64,000 bases of DNA from Acanthacorydalis orientalis (GCA_034766995.1 CM068314.1:22362126-22426125), one strand, 5' to 3'; shown: positions 13,777 to 29,031, counted from the stretch's first letter. The notes: a model not told the origin generated them from the letters alone. Program-made: numbers and translations.

Positions 13777-16344
13777 TGTTCTATTATATATAAATATATA
13801 TTTTATTGCAAATAAAATTATTTTTAAATAATTTATTGTTAATCCTAATTATAAAATGATTTTTGATTGCCTTGATATATTTAAGATATTCATACATTTT
13901 CTTTGAATATATCAATTCAAGATCTTTGGCTGCTAATTGATTTTTTTTTTAAATTAAATTTTCTAAAACTTACTGCACATTTAAAAAGTTGTATATTTCT
14001 CAGTAAGATTCAAAAATATTAAGTTAAAGAACATAATTTTTAATAAACAAGTGATTATGATCTTACATTATCTAATCTTAAAAAGCTATTATTGTGTATC
14101 TTATGTGTCTCATAACTGAAAAATATTGTATTTATGTAAAAAATACTTATTTTCTTTAATAAATAGACTTTAGAAAATTATAAATTTCAATGTTGATTGT
14201 AATTAGTATATTATATTTTGAGTATGTTTGATAGTGATTTTAGGTTTGGCGACCTAAAGGTCGTAACAAAAAATGTACTTAATATAATAGCTTCTCCGAA
14301 GAACAAATCTCTAAAAAAGTATAACAGTATTTTTTTAAATTGTTTTCCCAGATACTTTAAAACGTAAACAAATCAAAAATTTGTAAATGTGAACATTTCC
14401 TTTGGAACTAAATGAAAATGTTTTTATAATAGCTTAAAAGAAAAATTTTTTAATTTGATATTAGTTTCTAGGAAAATTCATTAATTAAAACCTTTCAGAA
14501 TCGATAGACTATTATTTAAAATTTTGTTTGTGTTGAATAGATAAGTACAATTAATCTACATTATGTTTTATAATTTAATGAACCCTTATTAAATATCAAT
14601 ATTGAAACCACAAAAAATTTATCCCTTTTATATCTCTTAAAAACAATAAACATTTAGGAAACGTGTAGTGACCTGTATTTAATTGCTTCTTGTTTTCAAG
14701 TTTTACTATATTTTGAATTTTATTTCGAAAAAAACTGAAAAGATGAAAAATAATCTAGATAGAAAATAAAACTGTATTTTAAATGGAATCATATTTGACT
14801 TGATCAGTATTTATTTCAATTGAAAATGATTTAAATCTATCAAACTTTACTTGTTAGAAAAACAAATATTATTAATTATCAACGAAATATTTTGCATATC
14901 TCCAAACTGAATGTTTCATAAAGGATGAAAACAAGGCTCTTAACACACCCTACTTTAATATATTCCCATACAGAAGCATCACAGTCTAATCGGCCTGTCA
15001 AATGGTGAATTATAAGCAATGTACTTTACAAGTTCGTCTGATTTACATAGAACAAGGCCGTAATCTACAGCATTAAAGTCTTAATTGTGGCTTGCGTGAC
15101 CAATATATACCAATGCATTCAGAATGTGATGTAAAATATCACTGAATCAATAAAACAAGAGCGATGTACCAAATGGGCATATTATTCGCGCCTACATATA
15201 TGTTATCGGTACATTTCGTTCACAATATTTCTTTGTGTTGTGAGTCGAAACCTATTTTTATTCCATTACTATATTGAGTTATTTTTATAGATTTTTTTAT
15301 TTTAAGTTATTTTGAAATACTGTCAAGATCGAAGCTCATTAAGTATACGACACAGTCACTTTCCTAATGAAAATTAAATATGCAACAAGGCCGGATTCGA
15401 ATTCATCGATTTAACATATTTTATATTTAAATGTAAACATTCATGTTGTCTCTGAAACTGAATATTATCAAGTTTTGATAGAGTCAAGATTGAAATAAAT
15501 TATAAATATAATAATTTTTGATTTTATCATAAAATAAAATTTTAATAATACTGATAATTTGCAAAATTCTCAAATAGTATTAGTAAAAATATTATTATTA
15601 TATTATTAAAAAATGAAAAATATGATTTCTGATCTAAAAGTTTTTGTTGAAGATTTTTTTATATTCAAATTAAAAATACAAATTTCTACTGTTGCTCGTT
15701 GTAAACAATAATTATAATTTAATAATAAATAGTATATAGTTTTATAATATTAAATAAAGGCAGAAAATTGCCACTTAATAATCAAAAATATTTCATTTAA
15801 AGATTAATATAAATATAAACCTCGTTTACTCTAGAACTTATATATATATATATATATATATATAAAGTTAATTGTTTGTATGAAGTATTCAATTTAAATA
15901 CATATGAAATCTTGATATATTGAATAATTAATGGTTGCTGCTTATATCTAATGTTAGTGTAAATATTTATACAGGAAACGATTTTAAATAAATTAATATA
16001 AATTAGAAAAGATTCACGAAACATTTGCTTAAATATATATATTTTCGTTCTCTATAACAGTTTTTTCTTAAATACCGGACATCTAACTAATTTCAGGTAA
16101 CCAATTTTAACCTTAAAAGTATTTGAAGACAGTGTGTGGAGAGCTCTATTTATTTATAATTTATGCTCAACTTTTTTTGAATAAATCAATATCTTTTTTC
16201 ATGTTCACCATCAACAAAAATTATAAGGCATCTAATCATTTTTAACTTTATATTTAATGTTTCATTTTAAAAATATCATTGACATGGATGTCTTTATGCA
16301 GACTGTGTTTAAAAAATAAAGAAATTATATGTTATTTGTATTAA

Positions 16345-16347
<3 letters not shown>

Positions 16348-16413
<66 letters not shown>
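16348..16413. repeat. (TA)33 tract
   Basis: At 66 bp, this is one of the longest pure TA runs in the window. It sits about 90 bp before a G+C-richer candidate enhancer. Confidence 0.95.
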
Positions 16414-16414
<1 letters not shown>

Positions 16415-16499
16415 CCTAAATTTATTCTATAAATGCATGTATTCTTTCGTAAATAATTAATATATTTTCAACAGATACTAGAAGTCATTATATATTTAA

Positions 16500-16920
16500 T
16501 TACAAATCCCCGTCTGCAAAATGATTTTTGTTGATGTCAACCATCAAATCATCACGTTTGTTTCATCCACAATAAATATCGTCTGCATCGTACCAATTCT
16601 CGTTTAAATCACATAAGGATTTGTGATAATTTACATCTGTTATCTATTTATTGCGTATCAGTCGACCAGATTAAATAATTATACAAGCCGCATATCAACA
16701 TATTCTGTTAGCGTATGGTTATTTGTTTGATCTGCAGTATATGCTTATTACAAAGAGGCTACAGCAACCAATATCGGCCGGTGATTGGCTGAGCCACAAT
16801 TAACAGGTTTATTACACGGGCTGGTTATCGCTTTGCTTCATCTTAACGAACATGGTCGTTGTATTAACAGAAACCAGGGTTTGTGTGTATGCCACAGGGC
16901 TTCAAAGAATAATGTATTAT
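16500..16920. promoter_or_regulatory. Candidate enhancer or conserved non-coding block
   Basis: This is about 400 bp of complex, G+C-richer sequence without a long open frame. It contains a divergent CCAAT pair: CCAAT at 16768-16772 and ATTGG at 16784-16788, 11 bp apart. No splice signals or coding bias stand out. Confidence 0.35.
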
Positions 16921-17800
16921 TGAATGCGACATATGAATTTATTTATTAATAAATGAAAGAAAGTAAGTTACTGGTGTTTCTATTTTCAAACGTAATAAAT
17001 ATTAAATGACTTGCAGTAGAACTCATTTTCAGTTAAATACTTTAAGACAAGAACATTATATAAAATAAGCTGTTGTTTCACAGAAAAAAATTAATTGCTG
17101 ATTTGTTCACCATTATTTCATAACTTGATCTCGATAATATTTGTTGTACAAAATGATATATGTTTTAATAATTGTCTATAATAATTTAGTTAATTATTCA
17201 TAATTCAACTATAAATATATTTATATTAAATCCGTATTACTTATATCAACTTCAGACATATCTTCCCAACAGGATTTATAAGGGAAAAATAAGAATACTT
17301 GTAGACTCTCGTGGCTAGAAAAATTATATTCCTTTAGGTTAAATACAACCACTTACAAAAGCATCAACTAAAGATTGAAGAAAAGAAATATTAAATAATA
17401 AACTTTTCTTCTTTTGTATAACTTTTGTTACTGAATTCTCTCCTAGTTCTTTTTTACAATTATTATTATCGAGTATAAATATATAAATACGACAAAGAAA
17501 TAAATTTGTATAAGGTAAAAGCACTTTAAGAATACAAAAAAAGACAATTACTTATTAAAAATATACTATTACTGAGTTCAAGTAAGTTAATCATTTTGTT
17601 AAGTAAATTAATTGTTATTGTGACAGGTTATATAATTAAAGAAATATTAACATTTTATGAAAACCTTTTTGATCTTAATATATGTTTTATGTTAAATTTT
17701 TATTTTTTGACCCATAATCATTCAAATATAATTACAAATATATAACGTTAAATATTTTTATTTAAAAACAAAATATCTTCCATTTTGACATACTATATTA

Positions 17801-17857
<57 letters not shown>

Positions 17858-18406
17858 CAATTCGTACATATTTAATATGTATGGGATTATTTGAACACTT
17901 ATTGTATTTTATTTAACTACTAATTAAGAGGTTCATAACATCAGTTTAATTACATCGACAATTATATGAGTATTTGAACAAAATATTTATCGATCGTTAA
18001 CATTCATTGATTGATAATTATTTTGATACATACATACATATATGTATATATTTATATAAATAAAAAGTTGTAACGAAAAAAATTCGACAAGTGTAATACC
18101 ACGCCCTTTGCATGAAATTTCTTAGAAATAAATTCTAATGATACTTTTTTGATCGGATTTCGCGTGAAGTATCGATACATTTCAATCAGTTAATATGAAA
18201 AAATATAGTAATCGGTAATTAAATTAATGTTACAGAAAACAAATCCTGCGGGTGATTATTATAAACATAATTCGTTGAATTTTATGTTCTCGAAATCATA
18301 TGCGTGATACAATATACCTTTTTTCACTAAAATAACTTTCTTCAAGGTATAATTTTTTTCATCTATTTATGATGTAATTTATGTTATAATATATACACAC
18401 ATACAG

Positions 18407-18460
<54 letters not shown>

Positions 18461-18993
18461 GTTTTATTTGTAAATAACAAGTATATTCAGTTAATTACGA
18501 AATTATTTTTCTTATAAATAACAATGTAATAAATAATATAATAAGGAACAAAATATCTCCATAAATGTTAATATCTTGTACCTTTTTATGAATGCTTTTT
18601 TTCAGTTTTACAATAAATATTTAATAATCACTGAAGAAATAGACTTTTAAATAAGATATGGAGAAGTGTAATAGTTCATTATTTAACAAAGAACTTATTA
18701 ACATAAAAATATAATTCAGAAATATACATTTCAGAACATTTATTCAAAGTGTACAATAAAATACAAATAATTCAAAAAAAAACAGAACTAAATACATGAA
18801 ACATACATATAATAAGGATATCAAACATTATCCTTATTAACAGTTTTCTAAGAAACAAGAAATAATTTGATTTTTTTAGGAATTTAAGTTTTTCAGTTTT
18901 ATCATATTTTTTATGTACTGATTCTTTCTTACTTTTGTCGTATATTTATTTATTTTATGATAATATATTACATATATGTATATATATATATAA

Positions 18994-19049
<56 letters not shown>

Positions 19050-19204
19050 ATGTATAATGATTTAGCTAGCGTGACGATTCCATCTAATTAAAAGTTATTA
19101 CCGACGATGCAATAAACTTTTAGTACATAAGCATAAATAAATAATTACAATAAATTATACATTATATTAAAATAATGATTATCAATTTCGATTAATAAAA
19201 ATTG

Positions 19205-19297
<93 letters not shown>

Positions 19298-19342
19298 GTA
19301 AATGTGTGTATATATATATGTGTATATATATATATACATATG

Positions 19343-19378
<36 letters not shown>
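19205..19378. repeat. Compound (TA)n/(TG)n tract ending in (GA)11
   Basis: About 150 bp of alternating TA with TG interruptions is followed by GA repeats at 19357-19378. Other (TA)n tracts lie just upstream at about 18976-19049. Confidence 0.95.
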
Positions 19379-20566
19379 ATAAAATTATCTTAGAACATAA
19401 ATGTTAAATATTAACAATAAGTATCTATAGCACGATTATTGATTAACAGGAAATTTCAAATATACATAATATTAAAAGTCGAGCAATAAACCAAATGGTA
19501 ATCAACGGATATTAAAAAAAATCAGAACTAAAACGTCACAAATAAAAATATAAAATATACATCCAGTTTGTGTTTCCGTTCGTTAATTGATTTTAATCAT
19601 TGTAAATAAAAAATACAAGTTAATCGGTCAGCTGAAAAAAATTGATCGTAGAAAATAAATATCTGCTAAGATTATAATACTTATCTCTATTTCCTTATTC
19701 ACTTACAAGATGAATGCCTTCTAATCAATACAAATGAATCTCGTGAATAAATAATATTATAAATTTTTGGATTGTGAATGTATAATGAAGAGATGATTGG
19801 ATATTTAAATATAGAAGCATTTGAAAAAATAGCAAATAAATTCTTTGAGAAATGAAGTAAAGAATATTAGTTCTGTAAGTACTAATCAAGATTCGAATTG
19901 TATACATAATTAGAAGGGTTAATATATTCGATCATTATTAATCATTTTTTTATTACATAGACAATATCATATAACTGCATCTTTTCACATACACCACTGT
20001 GAAACGTCATATAAATCAAATATTTACATTTCTATACAATCATTATTCCTCGTATTCATATTTCCTCAGAAATGCAAATACAAGTATTATTATTGAATGC
20101 ATTCAATTCCATAAGAATCACAACGCATCCCACAGGGTAAAATTACAAAAAGTAAAATTCAATTTACTCAAACGTATTCAATCCTTAAATGTACTTACAT
20201 ATATATATATATATATAATTTAATACATACAATGTTGAATTAAAAATATTTATATTTGCATTTGTTTGCGTGTTTAGTACACATTAAATAAATATAAACC
20301 ATTATTTTTATATAAGAATTTAAATAAAATAACTTGCGTAACCATTCAAGCGTGAATTATTTGCTTGAATTAGAAATATTAAAATATCATCTTTGACTAA
20401 AAAAAAGAATTCCTTGCAATTATGAGTTAATTACAAAGCTCGAGGCTGCTGTACATAATTACAACATTATAGGTGTTATTGGTTTAATATACAAATGTGC
20501 GATTTTAAATTTTAATAATTTTTATTATACGTTTCGTTCTATATGTTAAAATAAATAATTTTATTC

Positions 20567-20613
<47 letters not shown>

Positions 20614-21426
20614 GCAGTGTATATGTGAAAACATATAGAAAAATTAATATACATTTAAAAGTTAATTTACAAAAAATACATTTGAATATTTTCATACTTA
20701 TTTAAATCAAGCACACTAATCAAATATAATCAGTTGAACAGAAATATTTATTTACAAGAAATATTAATTACAGATTTATAACTATACGATCATTAATTCT
20801 TATTATTACTTACATTTCACAATCATCAAACAGGTTTAAATTTCCAAAAAAATATAAAATTATTTCATCTGTATGACAAAATTGTCGTACAATTTTTAGT
20901 CTTAAAATAGATGAATATCCAAGTATCAAAAAAATGAGAAAAAATCAATTAAAGAATTTATTTAACTTTATCAACTTGATTTTTTTCAATAATATTTGTA
21001 CAAGGAAGTTATTCAAAAGTGTTAATTTTTATTTTCTTCAAAAAAAACATTTTTTTAAGTGTGATGAATAATGAAAGTAAGTCTTAATTTTAATATCAAT
21101 TAAGATTAATCAATATTAAATTCAAATATAAAAATATTTCTTAAACACATTTACAAACGTTTCTTAAACAGTTTTTATAGTGAGACAATAATATTATAAA
21201 CACTATTCTCTATTTTCAACTATTTCTTAATTAATAAATGTTAATTATAAAATATTAGAACAAAAGAAACAAAAGTGACATTAAATTTAATTAAATGGAT
21301 GATTAAAATCTTCAAAACATTTATTTTTTGAAAAAATAATCGCAATGAAGTCATTTATCTTCAAGATAATCTTTTGGAGACGATTTAATAATAATTTTTT
21401 AAACTTTAAAAATACAATTGATTTTA

Positions 21427-21469
<43 letters not shown>

Positions 21470-21580
21470 TATATATCAATGTGTGTGTATGCACTTAATT
21501 TTTATTACAATCCAATGCCTACCTTTGTTATCTATTTTTTATATATTGAATATCTTTCTGAACGTTTTTATTTATCGGTG

Positions 21581-21633
<53 letters not shown>

Positions 21634-22064
21634 GGAGGCTTTGCCCCTTGCTCGTTGCGCTTTCCCACTTGTCAATTATAAGCATGTACATGTAACCGAA
21701 TGAAAGAATAAACATATTTTAAATTTATTTATGTCTATATAATCATTGCAGATATATTGTGGCGTGTTATTTACACACATAAGCACACACACATACATAC
21801 ATATACACACACACACATATATGTATATATATATATTTAATCGTTACGAAGTGATATTATATTGAGATGGTTATAATTAGTCAATATTGAAATAAATATG
21901 TACATAAATTGTTATATCGCCAAGAATAAGGACATAAAGTATGTGTTATTTTGTTGAAAAGTATGGTAATTAAAAGCTTATTATTATAAATACAAAATAT
22001 TTGATTTGAAACTTTTATTCCTGTATTTCCGTTGAAATTGTAACCATTAAACCTAATGTATGTA

Positions 22065-22100
<36 letters not shown>

Positions 22101-23042
22101 TATTAGAATTAAAAAATAATATAAAAATCTTCGAAAAAAATGTGAAGAAACAACTAATTTTATAATAATTATATAATAATATCGTGAAGCATAGTTGCGT
22201 GCTTAATTAAAATTCATAGAAACATTAAAAACACGTTTCTTTTTCATCCTTCGACAAATTACATAAAAAAATGTGTATCTGCTAATTCATCGGACGTTGT
22301 ATACGCAGTATACGATTAAGTCGAATAAAAAGTGTAAAAATATACAAGGTGCATATAAATCGATAGGCAATACATAAATAATTCTTTGATATTTCCATGA
22401 ATCAAAACGTTGACATTCTTTATTTGGATTGTTAAAAAGGATTACTTATATAGTTTTGCCTCGTTAGTAGACTTGAAAGTTCTGAATTGATGGGCCACCA
22501 CGTATTATATATTTCACAATCTACATCTGAATTCTTGTCAATTAAATACTGAAATAAAAATGATAAAGGGTGCAATAATTTTCAAAAAGTGTCACATATA
22601 TTTTTTCGCAAAACGTATACGATGCATAAAATATCCTTTTTCTTGTTTGAAATGTTTAATGTATTTTGAGTATTCTTTATTTCGTGCTTTATGATAATAA
22701 AACACAACAGTGTCTTTACAAATACATACATACATAAATTCACACACATACACATACTCATCTTAATATATATATATATGAGATAAGTAGAATCTTGAAA
22801 TTAAATGTATTAATTTTTTAATAATACAAATCTGTATTTAAATATGAACTAAAAATCCATAACTTTTACTGAAAAATATTTAATGAAAAGTGGAAACTTT
22901 ATTATAACTTCATATCTGAATGAAAAAGTTTAATTTTTCCTATCTTTTATTATTTCTCTTTATGATTTGACCTATAAACATAAATTTAAAATACAATTAT
23001 TAAGAATATTATTGTTTAAAAATTGACTTATCGTATCAAATT

Positions 23043-23229
23043 TATAGGATGATTCAATTTAGGGTTCCACATGGAAGTATTAAAAGGGGGCGCTAGGGTT
23101 AAGAAAAATTATGTTATTTTTATTTAGTATTTTTGTTCAATTCAATACTAAAATATAATTAACATGTTTTCTTTCCTTTTTATTTCTTTCAATACTTTCG
23201 TGTGTAAGCCTATGTTGAATCACCCTATA
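23043..23229. mobile_element. Small Tc1/mariner-type MITE
   Basis: The left end reads TATAGGATGATTCAATTTAGG. The right end, on the other strand, reads TATAGGGTGATTCAACATAGG. They match at 18 of 21 positions. The terminal TATA at both ends is consistent with TA target duplications. The 187-bp body has no coding capacity and includes an unusual G-rich patch (GGGGGCGC, about 23085-23092). The ends differ from those of the mariner at 29032-29957, so it derives from a different family. Confidence 0.7.
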
Positions 23230-23833
23230 CTAAATTAGTAGTATTTTAATCATCCATTGATAATGGGTTTCGAGGTTCTCTTGTTAATATAAAAAAATAT
23301 AATATCTTTTATGGACTATTATAAAAAATATGGTACAAAAAAATCAAAATTATCTACTCTAATATTTGAGGTAAATGAAAGTCGTTATCAGATTTGTTAA
23401 AGTTAGAAAATAGGACAATACGTAAAAATTATGCATTTATGTTATATAAAAATAAATAGTTCTACTCAGCTTTCATTTTTCTTTCGATGCACTACATCCC
23501 ACAAACGAAAACTCTTTTCTAATCAAAAACGTTCGATAAATTATTCATAAGGCAGAGAATAGAATTTTTCTACACTCTTTCCCTCTAAAGATGATCGCAT
23601 CAGTATCAAAATAGAAATAAGCAAGAACCAAAATTATCAATAATAATTTATTAAATATTTTTGTCCACAAAAAAACATTTGTGGTTTGTAGGGTGAAAAT
23701 AATTCATTTCTGAAAATAATTCGTTGGTCATAATTTTATGAAATTTTAATTAATAAACACAGATTTTCATCTGAATAATCTTGAAAAATAACATAATGTA
23801 AAGCTGAAATTATCTCTCTCGCTCTCTGTTTCT

Positions 23834-23907
<74 letters not shown>
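23834..23907. repeat. (AC)n-(TA)n compound microsatellite
   Basis: (AC)n at 23834-23854 passes directly into (TA)n. The same arrangement occurs at 34158-34234. Confidence 0.95.
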
Positions 23908-23909
<2 letters not shown>

Positions 23910-24281
23910 ATATATATGTACATAAAAGCAGCAGTAGTACATAAAATGTTCTTGAATAATAAAGCTAATAAACAGGTTCTCTACTCCAATATTATACTTT
24001 CCATTCTATGTACCATTGAATATAATAGTAGATAAATAAATGGCTGTAATGTTATTTAGTTATCTACAAATCTTAAATATATCCATGAACAATGCAAGAT
24101 ACTGAGATAAACATATGTACTTGTACAAGGTAACTAAATTAAATATTTTAACTATTTAATACCGTAAATATCGTTGGATATAATATATAAAACCAATAAT
24201 AAAACAATGTATCGATGTATGCATCATAAACAACATAATCTGCTTCGAACAGTGACATCACAAATAAACCATAAAAGTTGA

Positions 24282-24446
24282 ATCGAAGTGTTTGATTATA
24301 CTACGTCTCGCCCACCGCCACCACTTCTTCGTTTTCTCGTCGTGCAAGAACAACGACATCTTATTTTCGAACGGCGTGCATTACAAGAACGCCTGCTTGT
24401 ACACTTTGCCAGTAGTTTGCAATACATAAGCAATTCGAAAAGATAA
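24282..24446 (+). other. G+C-rich open stretch, possible exon or decayed sequence
   Basis: An open frame of 54 codons without an ATG runs from 24282 to TAA at 24444-24446. It contains RPPPPLLRFLVVQEQRH and ERRALQERL and is markedly richer in G+C than the DNA around it. No convincing polypyrimidine acceptor is seen upstream. It could be a missed exon, an old transposon piece or a regulatory block. No family was recognised. Confidence 0.25.
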
Positions 24447-25259
24447 CAGTTGGGATGTGACACACGTATGAGAATGATTTATAATTCGAATGGAAAATTC
24501 ATGAATTTCGCTTAGAGTTCTTTAATATGGAATATTATTTAGTTAGCAGGTTTTTGTACATTTTTTGATAAATTTACGAATGATTCCATTAATATAAAAT
24601 ATATTTAGTTTTAAAGAAACCGACTCACTAAAATGTATTTTACTTTATTAATTCAATATATGATTTAAATAAAATCATCAACCAAACTTCAAGTTTAAAA
24701 TTTTGTAGTCTTTTGTACTAGAATACCAGAATGTGGAAAAAAATAAATGTTCTATCTGAAAATAGTAATATAAATTGTCGGATATAGAATTTTAAAACTA
24801 ATCTTGCTTTTTGATTTTTTTATATTATATTTCATAATATCGTGTTTAAGGTTTATATTTCACAATTGTACATAAAAAAGAAAAACAACCAATCACAACT
24901 CTAAAAATGGAAACTTGTGTCTGAAAAACTTTTTATCGATTTTTTTGTAATTTAACTCCAATAGAATCAGCTGCTTTTGAAATTAAACAACTCATATATG
25001 TTATAAGAAATACAAACAAAAAGAAGAGATCTGGTAAGAAGAAAATTTAATCATAATAAATATCTATATAAACAAATACTCAAATTTAATGCTTAATATC
25101 AGTATTCAAAGGTGTAATATAGTTTTATTAAAAAATCTCAATTTGTATTATAAACATAAAACAAGTCCATATAAGTAAACACGCTATAAAACACCGCCAA
25201 TATGACTGTACACGTCGTATACAATCTATTAATTTTATGAAAAGGTTTATTTACTTTTA

Positions 25260-25480
25260 TAATTAATAAAAAATGGTGACCCGTTCTGGTTGATTGAAGG
25301 ACAGCGTACGGCCGTGAGAGACCGCCATCCGTGTTCGATTACCGGCTATGACACTGCACATATTGACCGCTTGAAACAATCTTCCAAAATCATCTAGATT
25401 ATAATTAATATCCATGGTATGGCTGGTGCCACATCACGTTCGACGCTCTATATTGGTTTTGTGTGACGATGATGCAGAAT
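25260..25480. promoter_or_regulatory. Complex non-coding block, possible regulatory element
   Basis: This is about 220 bp of balanced composition between long A+T-rich stretches. It has no open frame of useful length, RNA gene or TIRs. It stands out only by complexity. Confidence 0.25.
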
Positions 25481-26019
25481 TTTTCGTTGTGCATTGAAAT
25501 TAATATTTGAAGCCTTTGTTTTCGATATAAATTAGGTTTCGGACAAAGACGGTTTTACGTTATTATTGACTTAATAACGTGTAATTAAAAATTCAATTAG
25601 ATTTAAAACAGATCGACTTTAACGGTATTTATTATAAACAGTTTTTTCTATGTAAACAGAAATCTATATTAATTATTAAGTAAATAGATTATTACTTATT
25701 CGAAGAATTATTCATAATTAAATTCTTTAGTTACATAAGAAAAAATCCTCTCTGATTAATTTATAACCTTATTATATTTTAACGAACTTCAATACTTGCA
25801 CCTCTAGATTTACTAAAAATATCTAAAATCTTACTAATACTATTTTAAAATTAATTTACCTAGAAATAAAAATATGTATCACATAAGAAATTTCGCCAAC
25901 ATAATCTAATTTAGTTTGCTTAAAATATTTAACTGATACTAATAAAGACATATATTCATTTCTATATAAATAATTTAAATTAATTTTATATAAATATTGT
26001 ATTAGTACTATATAAAAGC

Positions 26020-26021
<2 letters not shown>

Positions 26022-26085
<64 letters not shown>
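26022..26085. repeat. (TA)32 tract
   Basis: This is a pure alternating TA run of 64 bp. Confidence 0.95.
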
Positions 26086-26088
<3 letters not shown>

Positions 26089-26817
26089 TAGTGGTTCATA
26101 AGTTGGACATTACTCAAACATTTTGATCAATTCATCTGTGCTTTAATTTATAAAATATATGTATTAAATATTGAAAAGGACAAAAATTATTATACAGCAG
26201 GTATTTTCATTATCTACTAAAATCTTCAATCTTATTAACATACGACTTGCAAATATAGAATAAAATTATCAGTCTTTTCAAAAAAAAACCCTGCTCATTG
26301 GTTAAATAAAAATAAGGTATATAAATATAAAAAGTTTATTTCTTTGCTTGAATCGATTCTTTTCATATTTTTAGTTTAAAGTTAGGGTTTTATAAAGTTT
26401 ATAATAAAAATATAAAGTAAAATTCAATACACATTCCAAATGTCATTTTCAATTGTACAAAAAAAGTATTCTGATCTCTTAAATTGTATAATTTTATCTG
26501 AAACTTGTTCAATAGGTATAAAAATTTGATTTAGATCAAGAAGTCGTAAATAGTATTTATAAATTACAAAAATCAGTAACGAAATAAGCGTTAAAAATAT
26601 TTATCGGCTTACATTAAACGCGGTATTCTGTGACTAAACTACCGTGACGATCTCACACTGATCAACATGGCACTAGTTCGAACGATAAATATATGCATAC
26701 GCACAGATACGTACATCTTTTATTACACACTTTATTATGTAGTGCACTTATTAACACAATTTATTAGTTTCTCATTTACAATTGTCAGTAACATCAATAT
26801 ATGTAAATACAGCAAGC

Positions 26818-26856
<39 letters not shown>

Positions 26857-27088
26857 GAATAAAGTACTATTTTTCAGTAATTTTCATTTTAATAACAATA
26901 AATCTTTATTAAAGTTTAATTCCAAATCAACTCATTACTAGGTAATACAAAAGTATTAAATAGTAAAATAGTAATATGACTCAGCAATTTAATATAAAAC
27001 TAACGGTACATTTTTAATACATAAGAATAATAAAACTATTTAACAGTGAAAATTAAATGAGGTGTAGCGATAAATCATATATACATAC

Positions 27089-27124
<36 letters not shown>

Positions 27125-27141
27125 CAAGTATAGTTAGGCAA

Positions 27142-27184
27142 ATAGATAGATAGATAGACAGACAGGTAGACAGATAGATAGATA
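27142..27184. repeat. (GATA)n microsatellite with GACA variants
   Basis: Tetranucleotide GATA units are interrupted by GACA and GGTA, with a (TA)n tract immediately upstream at about 27091-27120. Confidence 0.95.
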
Positions 27185-27430
27185 ATTCAATCAATAAAAA
27201 TAGGTATGATATTTTACATATAGAAATTTTAAAATATTAGTTAAATGTTTCTATTTTTAACTTTATAAAAACAAACTAGTTTGTCATAAAAATTAAATTT
27301 GGCTTCTTCAAAATTAAAGTCATTAGTTTATTTTTTAATGTTTCTTTTATTTTTTTATAATATACTTGACTTAACTTTGGTCACTCAATAGAATCTCAAA
27401 GCACAGTAAAGAAACTTGTGTTGTAAAACC

Positions 27431-27483
<53 letters not shown>

Positions 27484-27801
27484 GTATAAATTAAAACGTA
27501 ATAGTGCACGTAGACTTTTTATGACTAATAATATTGAAGTCGCAATGAATGTTTTGCCTTCCTGTGAGAGAGCAGGTGCAACATTAACTTTACAGTTAAT
27601 TAAGAAAATTTACTACTGTCCCAACAAACTAATGGTCCGAAAGAATATTCAAAACGAGAGTCCATCGTTCGTTTTATTGTGACCGAAACATGCAATTAGG
27701 ATATTTAGTGACATCACAATAACCAGAAATAGCACAGGTGTTTTCAAATGTATGGAACATATAACATTGTACTCCCGAAATGTTTGTTCTTTTGTTCTAG
27801 C

Positions 27802-27847
<46 letters not shown>

Positions 27848-29031
27848 ATCTACCTTACATACTATATAAAGATATTTATAATGTTTGTATCCTATATATT
27901 ATAGTTATAACTTTAATAAACATCATTCATCTATAACAACAAATGATTAAAAAGTGTATTTATCAATTTTTGTACTGTATAAAAGATATTCTCATTAATG
28001 CAGAGTCCATTTTCATTAATGTATAAAAACTACAATAACTAGTCCTTAAAAATCATAACATTTAAGAAGAAAATTTTACAGAAATATGAATATAATATAG
28101 TATCAACTATTGTATTGAAAAAATAAATATTTTTTTAATCACTAATTAATTACTTCAATTAATTCTTGTACATATATTTTCATTTTTAACTAAAATATTC
28201 CTTGCTTATATAAGAGAAATAAATGCTTATAATAAATATTTTTTGCAGGAATTGATCATTTTTTATTTATTGTAAATATAGATATCAAAAATGTTGTATC
28301 ACATTAATCCTCAAAGGTCAAATTTAAAAAGGTTTTAAAAAATTTAAATCATAGTTATTTTCTTGCCTTGATAGAGAACCCTGAACTATTTTTTTAACTA
28401 TTATATTTTCAATTTCTAATACTTATATATTTATATTTTCGTCATATAATAAGTTTATAGACTATTTAATGGTAGTAAAATTTGTTTAAATTGAAAAACC
28501 TGACTTAATAATATTTAAAAAATAGAAACTCGTTTTCATATGTATAATTTTATCGACGAATTAATAATAATCAGACATAAATATTCTTATGAAAGTAAAT
28601 ACACATTTTTTATTTTTATGAATTATTAAAAATATTTCAATATGCTAAACCATTTAAGTGAATAAAATTAATCATAAAAAAGATTAAATAAATGATAAAT
28701 AAATATATGCCTTGACAAGTGATATGTTATTTTTAAAGCAAACAAGTTATTTTCCCGATGTATCATTAGATGTATAGAGGAGAGACAACCTATAAAAGGT
28801 AAACTTTTAATGAATGCCTTTTAATATTTTATTTAGTAGGTAATAATCGGTATTCTTGTTCCCTAATACTGATTGTTCTTATTAGCCCTTTCACTATTTA
28901 CCAGATAAAAATACATTTTTTCAGTTATTTATCATAAGAATTTGAAAAAATCATCTTTTTTAAGTTACCTCAATTTTTTACCATCACACTGGTGTGAATG
29001 AATTGGAATAATAATAATTTAATGAAACATA

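Larger units (their letters stand above)
11921..16499. other. A+T-rich non-coding DNA
   Basis: No gene was recognised. More complex patches lie at about 12650-12860 (with TATAAAAG near 12669), 13240-13340 (E-boxes CAGGTG and CACCTG 20 bp apart) and 14940-15240. A CGACCT-AA-AGGTCG dyad sits near 14250. Confidence 0.6.
16921..24280. other. A+T-rich non-coding DNA with many (TA)n tracts
   Basis: Apart from the MITE at 23043-23229 and microsatellites (about 17814-17847, 18406-18458, 18976-19378, 20569-20610, 21430-21476, 21586-21630 and 23834-23907), nothing is recognisable. Frames here are Tyr-Ile artefacts or short chance frames. Confidence 0.65.
25481..29028. other. A+T-rich non-coding DNA
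   Basis: It holds (TA)n tracts (26022-26085, 26822-26852, about 27433-27481, about 27804-27843) and a GATA microsatellite. The frame at 27482-27682 (66 codons) lies in a somewhat more balanced patch but has no recognisable domain. Confidence 0.6.

Noticed and set aside
14240..14262. Nuclear-receptor response element (CGACCT-AA-AGGTCG)
   Set aside because: The dyad is real, but the half sites end in G instead of A and are everted, so an ecdysone-receptor assignment is not supported.
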